A DNA stretch of 64,000 bases, taken from the NCBI RefSeq assembly GCF_030159795.1, contig NZ_BSND01000006.1, positions 124,001-188,000 on the forward strand. Direction: 5' to 3'. The notes under the pieces were generated by a model. That model did no database searches. It was given only the letters and a program-made list of their open reading frames with translations, and had not been told where the DNA came from. Of this stretch, positions 48,316 through 57,641 are shown one piece after another. The first letter of the stretch is position 1. Every line of letters starts with the position of its first letter. The DNA comes from Methylophaga thalassica. Its GTDB lineage: Bacteria; Pseudomonadota; Gammaproteobacteria; Nitrosococcales; Methylophagaceae. The position numbers were made by a program, and so were the translations under genes.

Positions 48316-49092
48316 TTACTCTTCAAAAATCCGACTTAACTCCTGCTGTACCGGCATTCCTTCCACGATCTGAATTTCACCGTCATTATCTTTATACACA
48401 CTGGTTGGTGTCGCATGCATGTGTAACGCTTCCATCAAATGATTATTAGCCAAAACGCTATCGTTACCTTTAGATGCTTTTGCGTTGTCTACAGTTATAC
48501 CGCCTTTGTTAGTCAACTGGCGATGCTGCTGGAAAGCCTCCTCAGGTGAGTCAGATCCCATAATCGTAGCTGCAACAGCCAGGCTGTTTTCCTGAAGAAT
48601 ACCCACAAGAATATGACGAAATTGCACCTTGCCTTCAGCAATGAAAGGATCCGCCATATCACGGAATTTATGACAGTAAGGACAAAAAGGATCAGTGAAA
48701 GTATAAACAATGCGTGGGGCATTTTTATCACCATCCTGCACCCAGTCAGTCTGTTCTAACTGTTGCCAGAGTTTTTCATTCTGTGGTTTGGTGACCAGTT
48801 GGTAGATGGCGTCAGCACCCAGATTTTTACCCTCCGCATCAATCAAGTCGCCCACTACGGCGTAGCGTTTATCCGCCGTCACATAAATACTCATCGGTTC
48901 ATCTTTATAGGTACCGATATAGCCGGTTAGCTCTGAAGGCGTCTCAAAGCTATCAATAATCGTCACGCCCTGCTTTTTGATAAATGACAGCACATCACCC
49001 TGTTTATCCACAGCGCCATGTTTCGTAAAAAAGTAAATGCCGCCAGTAACCACGACGATTGCCAGTAACAAGCCGATAAGCATTTTTTTCAT
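48316..49092 (-). CDS. dsbG: Periplasmic disulfide isomerase/reductase DsbG
   Basis: Thioredoxin-fold protein that repairs wrong or oxidised cysteines in periplasmic proteins. The 258-residue precursor has a signal or anchor segment at 4-22, an N-terminal dimerisation domain at about 32-105, and a thioredoxin domain with the DsbG-type CPYC site at Cys137-Cys140. The cis-Pro loop reads ATPT, where DsbG has Thr before the Pro. DsbD, needed for reduction, is not in the window. It is transcribed alone. Confidence 0.9.
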   Translation of the reverse strand: MKKMLIGLLLAIVVVTGGIYFFTKHGAVDKQGDVLSFIKKQGVTIIDSFETPSELTGYIGTYKDEPMSIYVTADKRYAVVGDLIDAEGKNLGADAIYQLVTKPQNEKLWQQLEQTDWVQDGDKNAPRIVYTFTDPFCPYCHKFRDMADPFIAEGKVQFRHILVGILQENSLAVAATIMGSDSPEEAFQQHRQLTNKGGITVDNAKASKGNDSVLANNHLMEALHMHATPTSVYKDNDGEIQIVEGMPVQQELSRIFEE

Positions 49093-49187
49093 CAGAGCAT
49101 CCTAATCCGCTGTTGAGTTTTTATCTGTGTAAGTCAGTTAAAAGGTGAATTAGTTTACTCGGCGCAGAACATTAACGCTCAGAATAC

Positions 49188-49215
49188 AAAAAGGCGCTCC
49201 ATTGAGCGCCTTTTT
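49188..49215. terminator. Rho-independent terminator after the pseudoazurin gene
   Basis: AAAAAGGCGCTC and GAGCGCCTTTTT pair around a CATT loop. It stands between the leftward pseudoazurin-type gene and dsbG, and should end the former transcript; the A run allows action in the other direction as well. Confidence 0.85.
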
Positions 49216-49244
49216 CGAGACAGACTTTTTAGAAGGTATGGTGA

Positions 49245-49661
49245 TTATTTAGACTCAGCTTTAATCACTTTATGAGCAATCATGCCAAGTCCACCGTGTA
49301 ATTTGGTTGATTTCAATGTATCCAGATTACTGGGTTTACCTACGACAACAGCACCGCCCATACCTAAACCGATATGAGGATCACATTGGTAAACATAAAT
49401 ACCTTCTTTAGTAAATTCTCGCGAGGTGTTCTGACCTATTTCAGACTTAAAGTCTTTGGCACCATCTGGCTGGAACATAAAGTGAACATTGTGGATGTCC
49501 ATATTAGTCCAATAAACTGTGTCACCTGGATCGACATTGACGATCAGTGGATCAAACTTGGTTCCTTCTGCCTGAACAGTCACATCTTTAGCAAACACTA
49601 AACTACTGGAAAATAAGGTAGCCAGGGTTAAGACAGTAAGTGATTTTTTTAATGTACTCAT
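49245..49661 (-). CDS. Pseudoazurin-type blue copper protein
   Basis: Periplasmic electron carrier with a type I copper site. The 138-residue precursor has a signal peptide (1-24, LVFA-K). The four ligands are visible as His57 (HNV), Cys93, His96 and Met101. The C-x2-H-x4-M spacing is that of pseudoazurin, whereas amicyanin has C-x2-H-x2-M. In methylotrophs such cupredoxins can accept electrons from periplasmic dehydrogenases or serve denitrification (family knowledge); the partner here is unknown. It has its own promoter region and a terminator. Confidence 0.87.
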   Translation of the reverse strand: MSTLKKSLTVLTLATLFSSSLVFAKDVTVQAEGTKFDPLIVNVDPGDTVYWTNMDIHNVHFMFQPDGAKDFKSEIGQNTSREFTKEGIYVYQCDPHIGLGMGGAVVVGKPSNLDTLKSTKLHGGLGMIAHKVIKAESK

Positions 49662-49779
49662 TTTTTCTCCTTTTTATTATTAATTCCAAACACTACAGCG
49701 ACAAACTCATAAGTACGGCATGACAATGTCACTGATGGTTCAAGGAGATCATGTAAAGTTATGTAAAACACTGAGATCG

Positions 49780-50781
49780 TTAGTGCTCAGTCTGAGCCAT
49801 TGTCCGAATTTTGTCATTGGCTTCTTCAGTTCGATAAACCAGCTTACGCACCTCATCTGCTACCACTGCAAAGCCTCTACCCGCTTCACCTGCACGGGCT
49901 GCCTCAATCGCCGCGTTCAAAGCCAGCAAATTCGTCTGTTGGGTTATTTCGGTGATCACATCAGCGACGGTGAGGATTTCCGTCATACGGGTTTCTGCCC
50001 GCTGCATTTCTAAATTATGCAGCTCACGTGCACTGTGCTCATGGCTGATATTACGAATTGCACCAGCTGATTTGACGGCAATACCTTCTTCGTTACGTAT
50101 GGTGGCAGCACGTTCGCGAAACCAGACATACTCACCAGAGGCCATTTTTAAGCGGTATTCAGCCACATAAGGTGTGCTGCCAGTTTTATCGTTAATATGT
50201 TTGGTGAAGGCATCCAAGGTCACATCCATATCTTCCGGATGAATTGCTTTTAACCAACTGTCCCAACCATTTGGAAAGTCTTCCTGACGCTTATGCCCTA
50301 GTAATTGGCGGAATTGCTCTGACCAGATAATCACACTCTTTTCATCATCAGGATCACCATTCACCAGGGTTAACATCCAGACGCCCTCTGTCAGTGCCGA
50401 CTTTGCCAGATTGTTATCATCCAACTCGCTCGACAGACGCCGATTTTCACTCTGCAAATGATCCATTTCTGAATAGACAGAAGACAGTGTCTGGTTCAAC
50501 GAATCTGTTTGCTGGCGAAGCTCATTCAATTCTCGCTCAAACGCTTCGTGCTGTTGTGCCAAATGTTGTTGATGGGAATGATTCAGTCGTTCGAGTTCCG
50601 CCTGATGCTCTTTTTGCAGGGATGACAGATAATCACCAATCCGTTCTATCGGAGCGCGTAAATAACCGTGCATCCAAATTGGCACACGGTTATATGGCGA
50701 CTCAATCGTTTTATCGACGACTGATAAAATTGACTCAGAGACATACTGTAAACGCCCAGTATTAAATAGCTTCCACCCCAT
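49780..50781 (-). CDS. Soluble PAS-domain chemoreceptor-like protein
   Basis: A 333-residue cytosolic protein with no membrane helix. A coiled coil (about 55-125) leads to a PAS_3 domain (about 135-245), then to a short methyl-accepting signalling domain (about 255-330). The latter contains the receptor tip that contacts CheA/CheW ([37 protein letters not shown] region, 278-313). Little of the return helix remains and there is no CheR-binding tail, so it is a short receptor. It starts 38 nt after tdm on the same strand and is probably co-transcribed. Confidence 0.85.
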   Translation of the reverse strand: MGWKLFNTGRLQYVSESILSVVDKTIESPYNRVPIWMHGYLRAPIERIGDYLSSLQKEHQAELERLNHSHQQHLAQQHEAFERELNELRQQTDSLNQTLSSVYSEMDHLQSENRRLSSELDDNNLAKSALTEGVWMLTLVNGDPDDEKSVIIWSEQFRQLLGHKRQEDFPNGWDSWLKAIHPEDMDVTLDAFTKHINDKTGSTPYVAEYRLKMASGEYVWFRERAATIRNEEGIAVKSAGAIRNISHEHSARELHNLEMQRAETRMTEILTVADVITEITQQTNLLALNAAIEAARAGEAGRGFAVVADEVRKLVYRTEEANDKIRTMAQTEH

Positions 50782-50819
50782 ACAAGGTTTCCTTTTTTAA
50801 AGGTGATGAATACTGGAAG

Positions 50820-53144
50820 TTATGAAAGTAATCGCGCTCGCTTAGGATCATAAAACGGCAGTTTTACTACTGTGCCACCTAAACGTTTCTGAATACCGTC
50901 AAGCTTACCGACTTCCAGCTTTGTATCTTGTTTTGCAAACTCCGGGGCTACACGAATCATCGCAATTTGTTTACCTAACAAAGGCGAAAGAATGGCACTT
51001 GTCACAATGCCTACTGGAAATCGACCTTGATATACCAAATCACCATGAGCTGCAGATTCTCCACCATCAAGAATCAGGCCAACTAATTTGTGTCGACTCT
51101 CCGGATTCTCCCGAGCCAGTGCTTCACGGCCAATAAAGTCCTCCTCTTTTGTACTTAAAGGCACACTAAATCCGGTGCCCGCTTCAAAGGGAGTCACATC
51201 AGGACCGAACTCATATTCGGCCATGCTCAGACCAGCTTCGACACGCAGCATATCCAACGCATCAAAGCCCATAGGCGCGATATCAAATGCTTGCCCGGCT
51301 TGCCAAATTGCATCCCATACCGCTTCAGCTGCATCCGGATGACACCAGACTTCATAACCCAGCTCACCGGTGTAGCCGGTTCTGGACACCATCAATGGCA
51401 CACCATCCGGCCCACCTAAGCGGCCAATGGTGAAGTGAAACCATTTGAGTTTTTCCACACTGGTCTGGCTTTCTGACGTCCAGATAATCTGGCTGAGTAA
51501 GTCACGGCTATTTGGTCCTTGTACCGCCAGATTATGAATCTGCTCCGTGGCATTACGAATACTGACTTTAAAGCCTTTTTCTTCTGCTTTTTCCGCCATC
51601 CACACCATGGTGTAACTATCACCACAGAACCAGCGAAAAGCCTGATCAGCCATACGGAAAATGGTGCCATCATCAATCATGCCGCCCGTTTCCAGACAAA
51701 TGGCTGAGTGAGCAATTTCACCTACCGCCATACGCCGCACATTTTGTGTCAATACATACTGTAAAAAGGCCACCGCATCAGGACCGGTAATATCAATTTT
51801 ACGAAGCGGAGTTAAATCCAGTACTGCCACTCTTTCACGACAGGCCAGATATTCGGCATTGGCGCCCCAGCCTTCATATTCAGCCGCCACCCAATAGCCG
51901 GCATATTCAATAAATTTCTTGGTTAATGCAGATGTACGGTTATAAAAACCGGATGTTTTGGTCATACGAGGGTGCTCCTCAGCTGTAATTCGGTGGGCAA
52001 TGGAACGAGGAAAATGGTGTTCAGCCCCATAGATGCGGACGTGAATATCTGTTGGGATCCAGCCATTCGCCGGATCAATATCATCAGGACAGGCCGATGA
52101 CGCACAGATCAAATCTTTATCTGCCCGCATCAATACATAGTCGCCAGGGCGAGACCAGGGCTCATCCATAAACACCGTGCCACAAGGCTCAATGCCGGTA
52201 TTAAAAAACAAGTTTATTGCAGGCCAGCCTGCACGTGGTTTGATGCCATAAGGCTTAAGCACATTATTGAAGTTTTCAGTACAACTGATATGACCAAAAT
52301 AACCACTGTCTTCGTAATATTTGGCAGTACAGGCGAACAGGAAACTATCATGACGGCCTACGGTGTCCTGCACGACTTCCACCATTGACATCATATCCGG
52401 TCCCAGAAACCGCGAGTGCAAACCAGGCACAGGATTGCTTAACCCCATCACCGTACGTGTTGCGGTGGAATCCAGACCCACTTCGTTGCCCTGCTCCAGC
52501 GCCTGTTTATCAAACACGATAAAGTCAGAGCATTGCTTACCTGATACATCGATGATCTGGATCCATTCGCCTTTTTTCACTTCATAAGTGCGGGCAGATG
52601 CTCGGGGAATACGTATTTCTGCTTTGACCTCCGCCAGCGGCTCTGGCAGAACTTCATCAATGGGTTCAGCATATTTCACCACCACTTTTAATTCGGTGGG
52701 CGGTGTATGCGCTTCAATAGACATGCTGGGTCCTGCAGCGACAATCACCACCGTCAGATCGGCATAGGCTACGAATGAGGTTAACTCATCACCCTGCACA
52801 CGTAATACCGTCTGATAATCCTTAGCGTGAATCTGCCAGCTCTCGAACTGCTTAGCTAGGGCCTTGGCTGCTGAGCCTTTTTCCTGCAACTGTTGTTGAA
52901 TATTGTCGCCCGTCACCGGTAGACGGCTATCTAGTAGCTGTGGCGCGGCATGGCCATCCATATCCAGCACAATTAATTCAGCCGCCTGCTCGCCATCAAC
53001 ACTGATGATTTCAAGTACATCACCTACGTGTAAACGCAGCCTGATCGCCTGCTGTCCTTCAACACGGAATTGTTGGCTATCAATTGGCGATTGCAGATTC
53101 AAAAATCTGTCTTCTTCCGATTCTTCTTTAATCATTTCTAGCAT
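50820..53144 (-). CDS. tdm: Trimethylamine N-oxide demethylase (DUF1989-GcvT fusion)
   Basis: Predicted to split TMAO into dimethylamine and formaldehyde in the cytosol. At 774 residues it has the architecture described for Tdm of Methylocella: an N-terminal DUF1989 region followed by a GcvT-type tetrahydrofolate-binding domain (about 410-770, with TGYTGELGYEVW). The DUF1989 region carries candidate zinc cysteines (Cys272, Cys288, Cys321, and CASSACPDD at 347-355). The start region (36-62) looks like a degenerate copy of 187-213. It is divergent from the NarX-like kinase gene, and tmm lies 3 kb away. Demethylation itself is inferred from architecture and context. Confidence 0.88.
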   Translation of the reverse strand: MLEMIKEESEEDRFLNLQSPIDSQQFRVEGQQAIRLRLHVGDVLEIISVDGEQAAELIVLDMDGHAAPQLLDSRLPVTGDNIQQQLQEKGSAAKALAKQFESWQIHAKDYQTVLRVQGDELTSFVAYADLTVVIVAAGPSMSIEAHTPPTELKVVVKYAEPIDEVLPEPLAEVKAEIRIPRASARTYEVKKGEWIQIIDVSGKQCSDFIVFDKQALEQGNEVGLDSTATRTVMGLSNPVPGLHSRFLGPDMMSMVEVVQDTVGRHDSFLFACTAKYYEDSGYFGHISCTENFNNVLKPYGIKPRAGWPAINLFFNTGIEPCGTVFMDEPWSRPGDYVLMRADKDLICASSACPDDIDPANGWIPTDIHVRIYGAEHHFPRSIAHRITAEEHPRMTKTSGFYNRTSALTKKFIEYAGYWVAAEYEGWGANAEYLACRERVAVLDLTPLRKIDITGPDAVAFLQYVLTQNVRRMAVGEIAHSAICLETGGMIDDGTIFRMADQAFRWFCGDSYTMVWMAEKAEEKGFKVSIRNATEQIHNLAVQGPNSRDLLSQIIWTSESQTSVEKLKWFHFTIGRLGGPDGVPLMVSRTGYTGELGYEVWCHPDAAEAVWDAIWQAGQAFDIAPMGFDALDMLRVEAGLSMAEYEFGPDVTPFEAGTGFSVPLSTKEEDFIGREALARENPESRHKLVGLILDGGESAAHGDLVYQGRFPVGIVTSAILSPLLGKQIAMIRVAPEFAKQDTKLEVGKLDGIQKRLGGTVVKLPFYDPKRARLLS

Positions 53145-53444
53145 GATTCACCTTGTTTTCCAGCCAAAAGCTGAAGTGATTTTGTTCATATCTGGTGCAG
53201 ACCCATGAGATTTTGAACCAGAAAAGTGCACCTCATTTCGCTTCATCTCTGTTACAAAAATAAATTTCTCTGGGTTTAACAATATTTACCTTCAGGAAAC
53301 ATAAATCAATCCTCCTGATGGGTTACCTCATTGGTTATAAACCAGCAAAATTCGAATGAAATGGCACAAAATCTGCTGTTGTAGAACAAACATATGTAAT
53401 ACAGACCACCTCCTGCTGACGTGGATGTTACAAAGGTAGTAAAG

Positions 53445-54614
53445 ATGCTCAATATCAAACTCAAAACTTGGATAGATGGACAATCCTGGTTTGGTGAAAC
53501 AGTGCGTGCTGTCACTAAAAAAAAGGAATTACCGTCTCTCGACTTCAACGATTTGGCTTTTAAACTGGCTACGGCTGAAAATATCAGCGAAACACTGCCT
53601 GCCGTACTTAAATCTTTGCAATGGCTGATAAACGATTTGTTTTCACCTGCACAACAGCCAGAGCTGCTTGTTTTATTCAGCAACCCATCTACCTCAGAAA
53701 CGTTTATGCACCATGGCCTGGAGCAGGCTCCATCAGCAAAACTGATGCAGTCTCTGCATCATCTATTCACCGTGGGTAAAGCCCCTGATACTGACGAGAT
53801 GATGAAGGTGGATGGCCTGACGATCGCCCCCAGCCGTTTATTTGATCACGACAACCTAACCGTCTGGTCATTATTTCTATTCCGTGATGCCGCGCCCAGT
53901 GCCAAACAACTAAAGTGGAAAACATCCAGTATTGAAAATACCTTATATAAAGGCTTACAAGCCTGGTATCACAATGAAAGCAAATTAAAAAAAGCGCTGG
54001 AATCCGAGCGCGCCATGTATGCCGCTGAGCTACATGACTCACTGGCACAAGTCTTGGGTTACTTACGTTTGAAAAGCCTGAAGCTGGATAAACTCTGTCA
54101 GCAGGATGAGTTCAGTTCTCTAAAACCCATTACTGAAGATTTAGCTTCCTACACACAGTGTGCTTATCACCAAACCCGTGAACTCATTACATCTTCACGT
54201 CTGACCATGCAAAGTGACAATCTGTCACAAGGTGTGATCAATTCTATTAAAGAGTTTGAACATCAATCCGCCATCGTGTTTGAGCTGGATAATCGTCTGC
54301 CGTTGAATATGTTGTCACCGCAGCAGTCGATGCAAATGCTGTATATCGTGCGTGAAAGCCTCAGTAATATCGTCCGTCACTCTCATGCCACCCATGCACG
54401 TGTGGTGTTGCTGCTCAAGACCAGTTCACTGATACATATTCATATCGAAGATAACGGTACCGGCATTGACCCCGAAGCGGCTCGCAGTGACAGCTTCGGT
54501 TTACAAATCATGAAGGAACGTGCTGATCGCATCGGTGCATCATTAGTCATTAACAATCGTCCGGAAGGCGGCACCCGGGTTGATCTCAGCCTGGATCTGG
54601 AGGCGAATGAATGA
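53445..54614 (+). CDS. Soluble NarX-type histidine kinase
   Basis: A 389-residue cytosolic kinase without a membrane helix. Residues 30-165 form a GAF-like sensory region. The HisKA_3 H-box follows with His197 (AELHDSLAQVLGYLRLKSLKL), very like NarX, and then an ATPase domain with ESLSNIVRHSHA, DNGTGID and FGLQIMKERADRIGA. I choose ATG 53445 (AAAGG 8 nt upstream) over GTG 53421, which has no site. It overlaps the NarL-type gene by 4 nt and is divergent from tdm. Trimethylamine, TMAO, formaldehyde or a redox cue are possible signals (inference). Confidence 0.88.
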   Translation: MLNIKLKTWIDGQSWFGETVRAVTKKKELPSLDFNDLAFKLATAENISETLPAVLKSLQWLINDLFSPAQQPELLVLFSNPSTSETFMHHGLEQAPSAKLMQSLHHLFTVGKAPDTDEMMKVDGLTIAPSRLFDHDNLTVWSLFLFRDAAPSAKQLKWKTSSIENTLYKGLQAWYHNESKLKKALESERAMYAAELHDSLAQVLGYLRLKSLKLDKLCQQDEFSSLKPITEDLASYTQCAYHQTRELITSSRLTMQSDNLSQGVINSIKEFEHQSAIVFELDNRLPLNMLSPQQSMQMLYIVRESLSNIVRHSHATHARVVLLLKTSSLIHIHIEDNGTGIDPEAARSDSFGLQIMKERADRIGASLVINNRPEGGTRVDLSLDLEANE

Positions 54615-55291
54615 GTGACACCCCTATTACTGTGGTGGTTGTCGATGATCACCCTTTATTTCGTCGTGGCGTAGTCGAATTGCTAAATGATAGTGAGCAG
54701 ATGACGGTTATTGCTGAGTATGACAATGCAGAGGCCTTACTCGACAATATCGAAAACACCTATCCGGATATCTTATTGCTTGATATGCAAATGCCCGGTA
54801 AGTCAGGTCTCGGCGTATTAAAACAGTTACGCGAACATGATAATCAATTAAAAATCATCATTATCACTGCCTGTAACGAACAGGATAAATTGCTCGAAGC
54901 CTTACGTTATGGTGCCAATGGTTATCTACAAAAAGACACCCCGCCCGATGAAATTTTGTCGCAGTTGATGTCGGTATTGCATGGCAATGTGGCGATGAAC
55001 GCTGGGGCAGTCACCTCATTAGCCAGTCATCTTCGTGATAATAAGGAGGATGAAAACAGTCCATCCAATGCCATTCTGGCTCATATGACGGAGCGCGAAC
55101 GAGAAACCTTGTTTTATATCGCTAAAGGGCTGAATAACAAATTGATCGCGCGTGAACTGGGCATCAGTGACGGCACCGTCAAAGTCTATGTAAAAAGTCT
55201 GCTGCGTAAGGTTAATTTACACTCACGACTGGAACTCGCCGCCTGGGCACATCGCAACCTCTCCGCTGAGTTGCTGGATAAGGAAGTGTAA
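54611..55291 (+). CDS. NarL-family response regulator of the methylated-amine locus
   Basis: A 226-residue regulator. The receiver (about 6-125) has an acidic pair in VVDDH, phospho-acceptor Asp58 (LLLDMQMPG) and Lys in LQKDTPP. The C-terminal LuxR/NarL helix-turn-helix MTERERETLFYIAKGLNNKLIARELGISDGTVKVYVKSLLRK is strikingly close to E. coli NarL. It overlaps the kinase gene by 4 nt, and a PAS-PAS gene follows after 2 nt. Likely targets are tmm and/or tdm; TACCC-type heptamers lie before tmm. Confidence 0.92.
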   Translation: MSDTPITVVVVDDHPLFRRGVVELLNDSEQMTVIAEYDNAEALLDNIENTYPDILLLDMQMPGKSGLGVLKQLREHDNQLKIIIITACNEQDKLLEALRYGANGYLQKDTPPDEILSQLMSVLHGNVAMNAGAVTSLASHLRDNKEDENSPSNAILAHMTERERETLFYIAKGLNNKLIARELGISDGTVKVYVKSLLRKVNLHSRLELAAWAHRNLSAELLDKEV

Positions 55292-55293
55292 CC

Positions 55294-56076
55294 ATGACAC
55301 TGTTGAAGTGGCCTCGCCGTCATTCACAGGCTCAGGAAGAAGAGTCACAATTACTGCAACTGTTTAATAGTCTGAATGAAGTCGTGTTATTACTCGACAA
55401 ACAGCATCAGGTGCAATTTGTTAATCAATACTGGGAAGTCATCACCGGGATTCCGGTTGAACAAACGCTGGGCCGCATGTTCTCCGATTTTCTGCATCCG
55501 GAAGAAATCCCCAGCTGGTCACAACTATTAAATAAAATCACACCTCGCCAACATGAAAACATCTGGTTTCGTTTGATCAGTGCCAGTGGCGAGCTACGTT
55601 GGTGTGAAATGCGTATTCAGTCGGTGAATAAAGATCAACCGTATCCTCTGTCTGCCACCTTATGCGATATCACGCCACAAGTACGTAATGAAGAAGTCCG
55701 CCATGCCAGTCATCGCAGCTTACAAAGTCTGGTTGATCGTTTGCCTGCCATGCTTTATCGGTCAAGAAACAATGCCAGTTGGAGTATGGAATACGTCAGT
55801 GAAGGCTGCGAGCTCATCACTGGTTACAGCGCAGAGAGCATGTTAAATCAGTCGCAAGTGTCGCTCGGTTCCATTATTCATCCGGATGATGCTACGCGTG
55901 TCTGGGATGATGTGCAGCAGGCACTGGAAACTATTTCACCGTTTGATATTCACTACCGTTTAACCAGAGCAGATGGCACTGAAGTCAGTGTTCAGGACAA
56001 AGGTCGTGGCCTGTATTCGGGAAGTGGTATGGTGCTTGGCGTTGAAGGGATTCTACTACTGACAGGAAAATCATAA
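55294..56076 (+). CDS. PAS-PAS protein without output domain
   Basis: A 260-residue cytosolic protein made of two PAS domains (about 18-130 and 150-257: VLLLDKQHQVQFVNQYWEVITG and SMEYVSEGCELITGYSAESML) and nothing else: no kinase, GGDEF, EAL or DNA-binding part. It is third in the kinase-regulator-PAS operon, 2 nt after the regulator gene, so it probably feeds a signal to the soluble kinase by protein contact (inference). The second PAS is of the PAS_3 type and resembles the PAS of the chemoreceptor beside tdm. Confidence 0.85.
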   Translation: MTLLKWPRRHSQAQEEESQLLQLFNSLNEVVLLLDKQHQVQFVNQYWEVITGIPVEQTLGRMFSDFLHPEEIPSWSQLLNKITPRQHENIWFRLISASGELRWCEMRIQSVNKDQPYPLSATLCDITPQVRNEEVRHASHRSLQSLVDRLPAMLYRSRNNASWSMEYVSEGCELITGYSAESMLNQSQVSLGSIIHPDDATRVWDDVQQALETISPFDIHYRLTRADGTEVSVQDKGRGLYSGSGMVLGVEGILLLTGKS

Positions 56077-56110
56077 GAAGCTGATTAAACTTACTTTTTT
56101 CAGGCTGATC

Positions 56111-56142
56111 TACCCCCATTTTTACCCTTTTGGGATACCCAC
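56111..56142 (+). promoter_or_regulatory. Three TACCC heptamers upstream of tmm
   Basis: TACCCCC (56111), TACCCTT (56123) and TACCCAC (56136) are direct repeats at 12-13 bp spacing, each one mismatch from the NarL heptamer TACYYMT. They lie about 100-130 bp before tmm and directly downstream of a NarL-like regulator operon. The middle one also forms the imperfect palindrome TACCCTTTTGGGATA. Operator function is inferred only. Confidence 0.35.
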
Positions 56143-56243
56143 TCAAGAGGATTTCTCCCGCTAAAAAAGCGAGCTATTTTGGTTATTAAGCGCTGACGAT
56201 TTTCGCAGCATGATTGACTAAAAATACTGATGGAGAGAACTTT

Positions 56244-57614
56244 ATGGCAACTCGTATTGCGATACTTGGTGCAGGACCAAGTGGTATGGCACAACTCAGA
56301 GCATTCCAATCCGCCCAGGAAAAAGGTGCTGAGATCCCTGAACTCGTTTGTTTTGAAAAACAAGCTGATTGGGGCGGCCAATGGAATTACACCTGGCGCA
56401 CGGGTTTAGATGAAAATGGCGAGCCTGTTCACAGCAGTATGTACCGCTATCTGTGGTCAAACGGCCCGAAAGAATGTCTTGAATTTGCTGATTACACGTT
56501 TGACGAACACTTTGGTAAGCCCATCGCCTCTTACCCACCCCGTGAAGTGTTGTGGGACTACATCAAAGGCCGCGTTGAAAAAGCTGGCGTCAGAAAATAT
56601 ATCCGTTTTAATACCGCAGTTCGTCATGTTGAATTCAACGAAGACAGCCAAACTTTTACCGTCACCGTGCAGGACCATACTACTGACACGATTTATTCTG
56701 AAGAGTTTGACTATGTTGTCTGTTGTACCGGTCACTTCTCAACACCATACGTGCCTGAATTTGAAGGCTTTGAAAAATTTGGTGGCCGCATTCTGCATGC
56801 GCATGACTTCCGTGACGCATTAGAATTTAAAGACAAAACCGTATTACTGGTCGGCAGCAGTTACTCAGCTGAAGATATCGGCTCACAATGTTATAAATAC
56901 GGCGCGAAAAAACTGATCAGCTGCTACCGTACCGCACCGATGGGCTATAAATGGCCTGAAAACTGGGATGAAAGACCCAACCTGGTTCGTGTTGATACTG
57001 AAAACGCTTATTTTGCCGATGGTTCATCAGAAAAAGTCGATGCAATTATTCTGTGTACCGGTTATATCCATCACTTCCCCTTCCTCAATGACGATCTGCG
57101 TCTGGTCACCAATAACCGTTTATGGCCGCTCAACCTTTATAAAGGCGTGGTGTGGGAAGATAATCCAAAATTCTTCTACATTGGCATGCAGGATCAATGG
57201 TACAGCTTCAATATGTTTGATGCGCAAGCCTGGTATGCCCGTGATGTAATTATGGGTCGACTGCCATTGCCATCAAAAGAAGAGATGAAAGCCGACAGCA
57301 TGGCCTGGCGTGAAAAAGAACTGACGCTGGTTACGGCTGAAGAAATGTACACCTACCAGGGTGACTACATTCAGAATCTGATTGATATGACTGACTATCC
57401 GTCATTTGATATTCCGGCAACCAACAAAACCTTCCTGGAATGGAAACATCACAAAAAAGAAAACATCATGACCTTCCGTGACCATTCCTACCGTTCACTG
57501 ATGACTGGCACGATGGCACCGAAACATCACACGCCATGGATAGATGCACTGGATGACTCACTGGAAGCTTATCTCTCAGATAAGAGCGAAATTCCTGTAG
57601 CAAAAGAAGCTTAA
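56244..57614 (+). CDS. tmm: Trimethylamine monooxygenase (bacterial FMO)
   Basis: FAD- and NADPH-dependent oxidation of trimethylamine to TMAO; relatives also oxidise indole and other amines or sulfides. It has 456 residues from the ATG at 56244 (GGAGAG upstream), the length of the Methylophaga enzyme. The FAD loop GAGPSG is at 9-14, the NADPH loop GSSYSAED at 204-211 includes the gating-position Tyr207, and an FMO fingerprint-like [16 protein letters not shown] is present. It lies 167 nt after the PAS-PAS gene and is followed 27 nt later by a cupin gene. Its product is the presumed substrate of Tdm. Confidence 0.97.
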   Translation: MATRIAILGAGPSGMAQLRAFQSAQEKGAEIPELVCFEKQADWGGQWNYTWRTGLDENGEPVHSSMYRYLWSNGPKECLEFADYTFDEHFGKPIASYPPREVLWDYIKGRVEKAGVRKYIRFNTAVRHVEFNEDSQTFTVTVQDHTTDTIYSEEFDYVVCCTGHFSTPYVPEFEGFEKFGGRILHAHDFRDALEFKDKTVLLVGSSYSAEDIGSQCYKYGAKKLISCYRTAPMGYKWPENWDERPNLVRVDTENAYFADGSSEKVDAIILCTGYIHHFPFLNDDLRLVTNNRLWPLNLYKGVVWEDNPKFFYIGMQDQWYSFNMFDAQAWYARDVIMGRLPLPSKEEMKADSMAWREKELTLVTAEEMYTYQGDYIQNLIDMTDYPSFDIPATNKTFLEWKHHKKENIMTFRDHSYRSLMTGTMAPKHHTPWIDALDDSLEAYLSDKSEIPVAKEA

Positions 57615-57641
57615 AACAACATATTCAAACTGGAGAATATC

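Noticed and set aside
50820-53144. DMSP demethylase (DmdA) or ordinary glycine-cleavage T protein
   Set aside because: The GcvT part alone would allow this, but the fused DUF1989 region, the 774-residue length and the nearby tmm fit Tdm much better.
56077-56243. Sigma54 promoter before tmm
   Set aside because: No GG-N10-GC pattern with the expected flanks was found, and the neighbouring regulator is NarL-type, not an NtrC-type activator.
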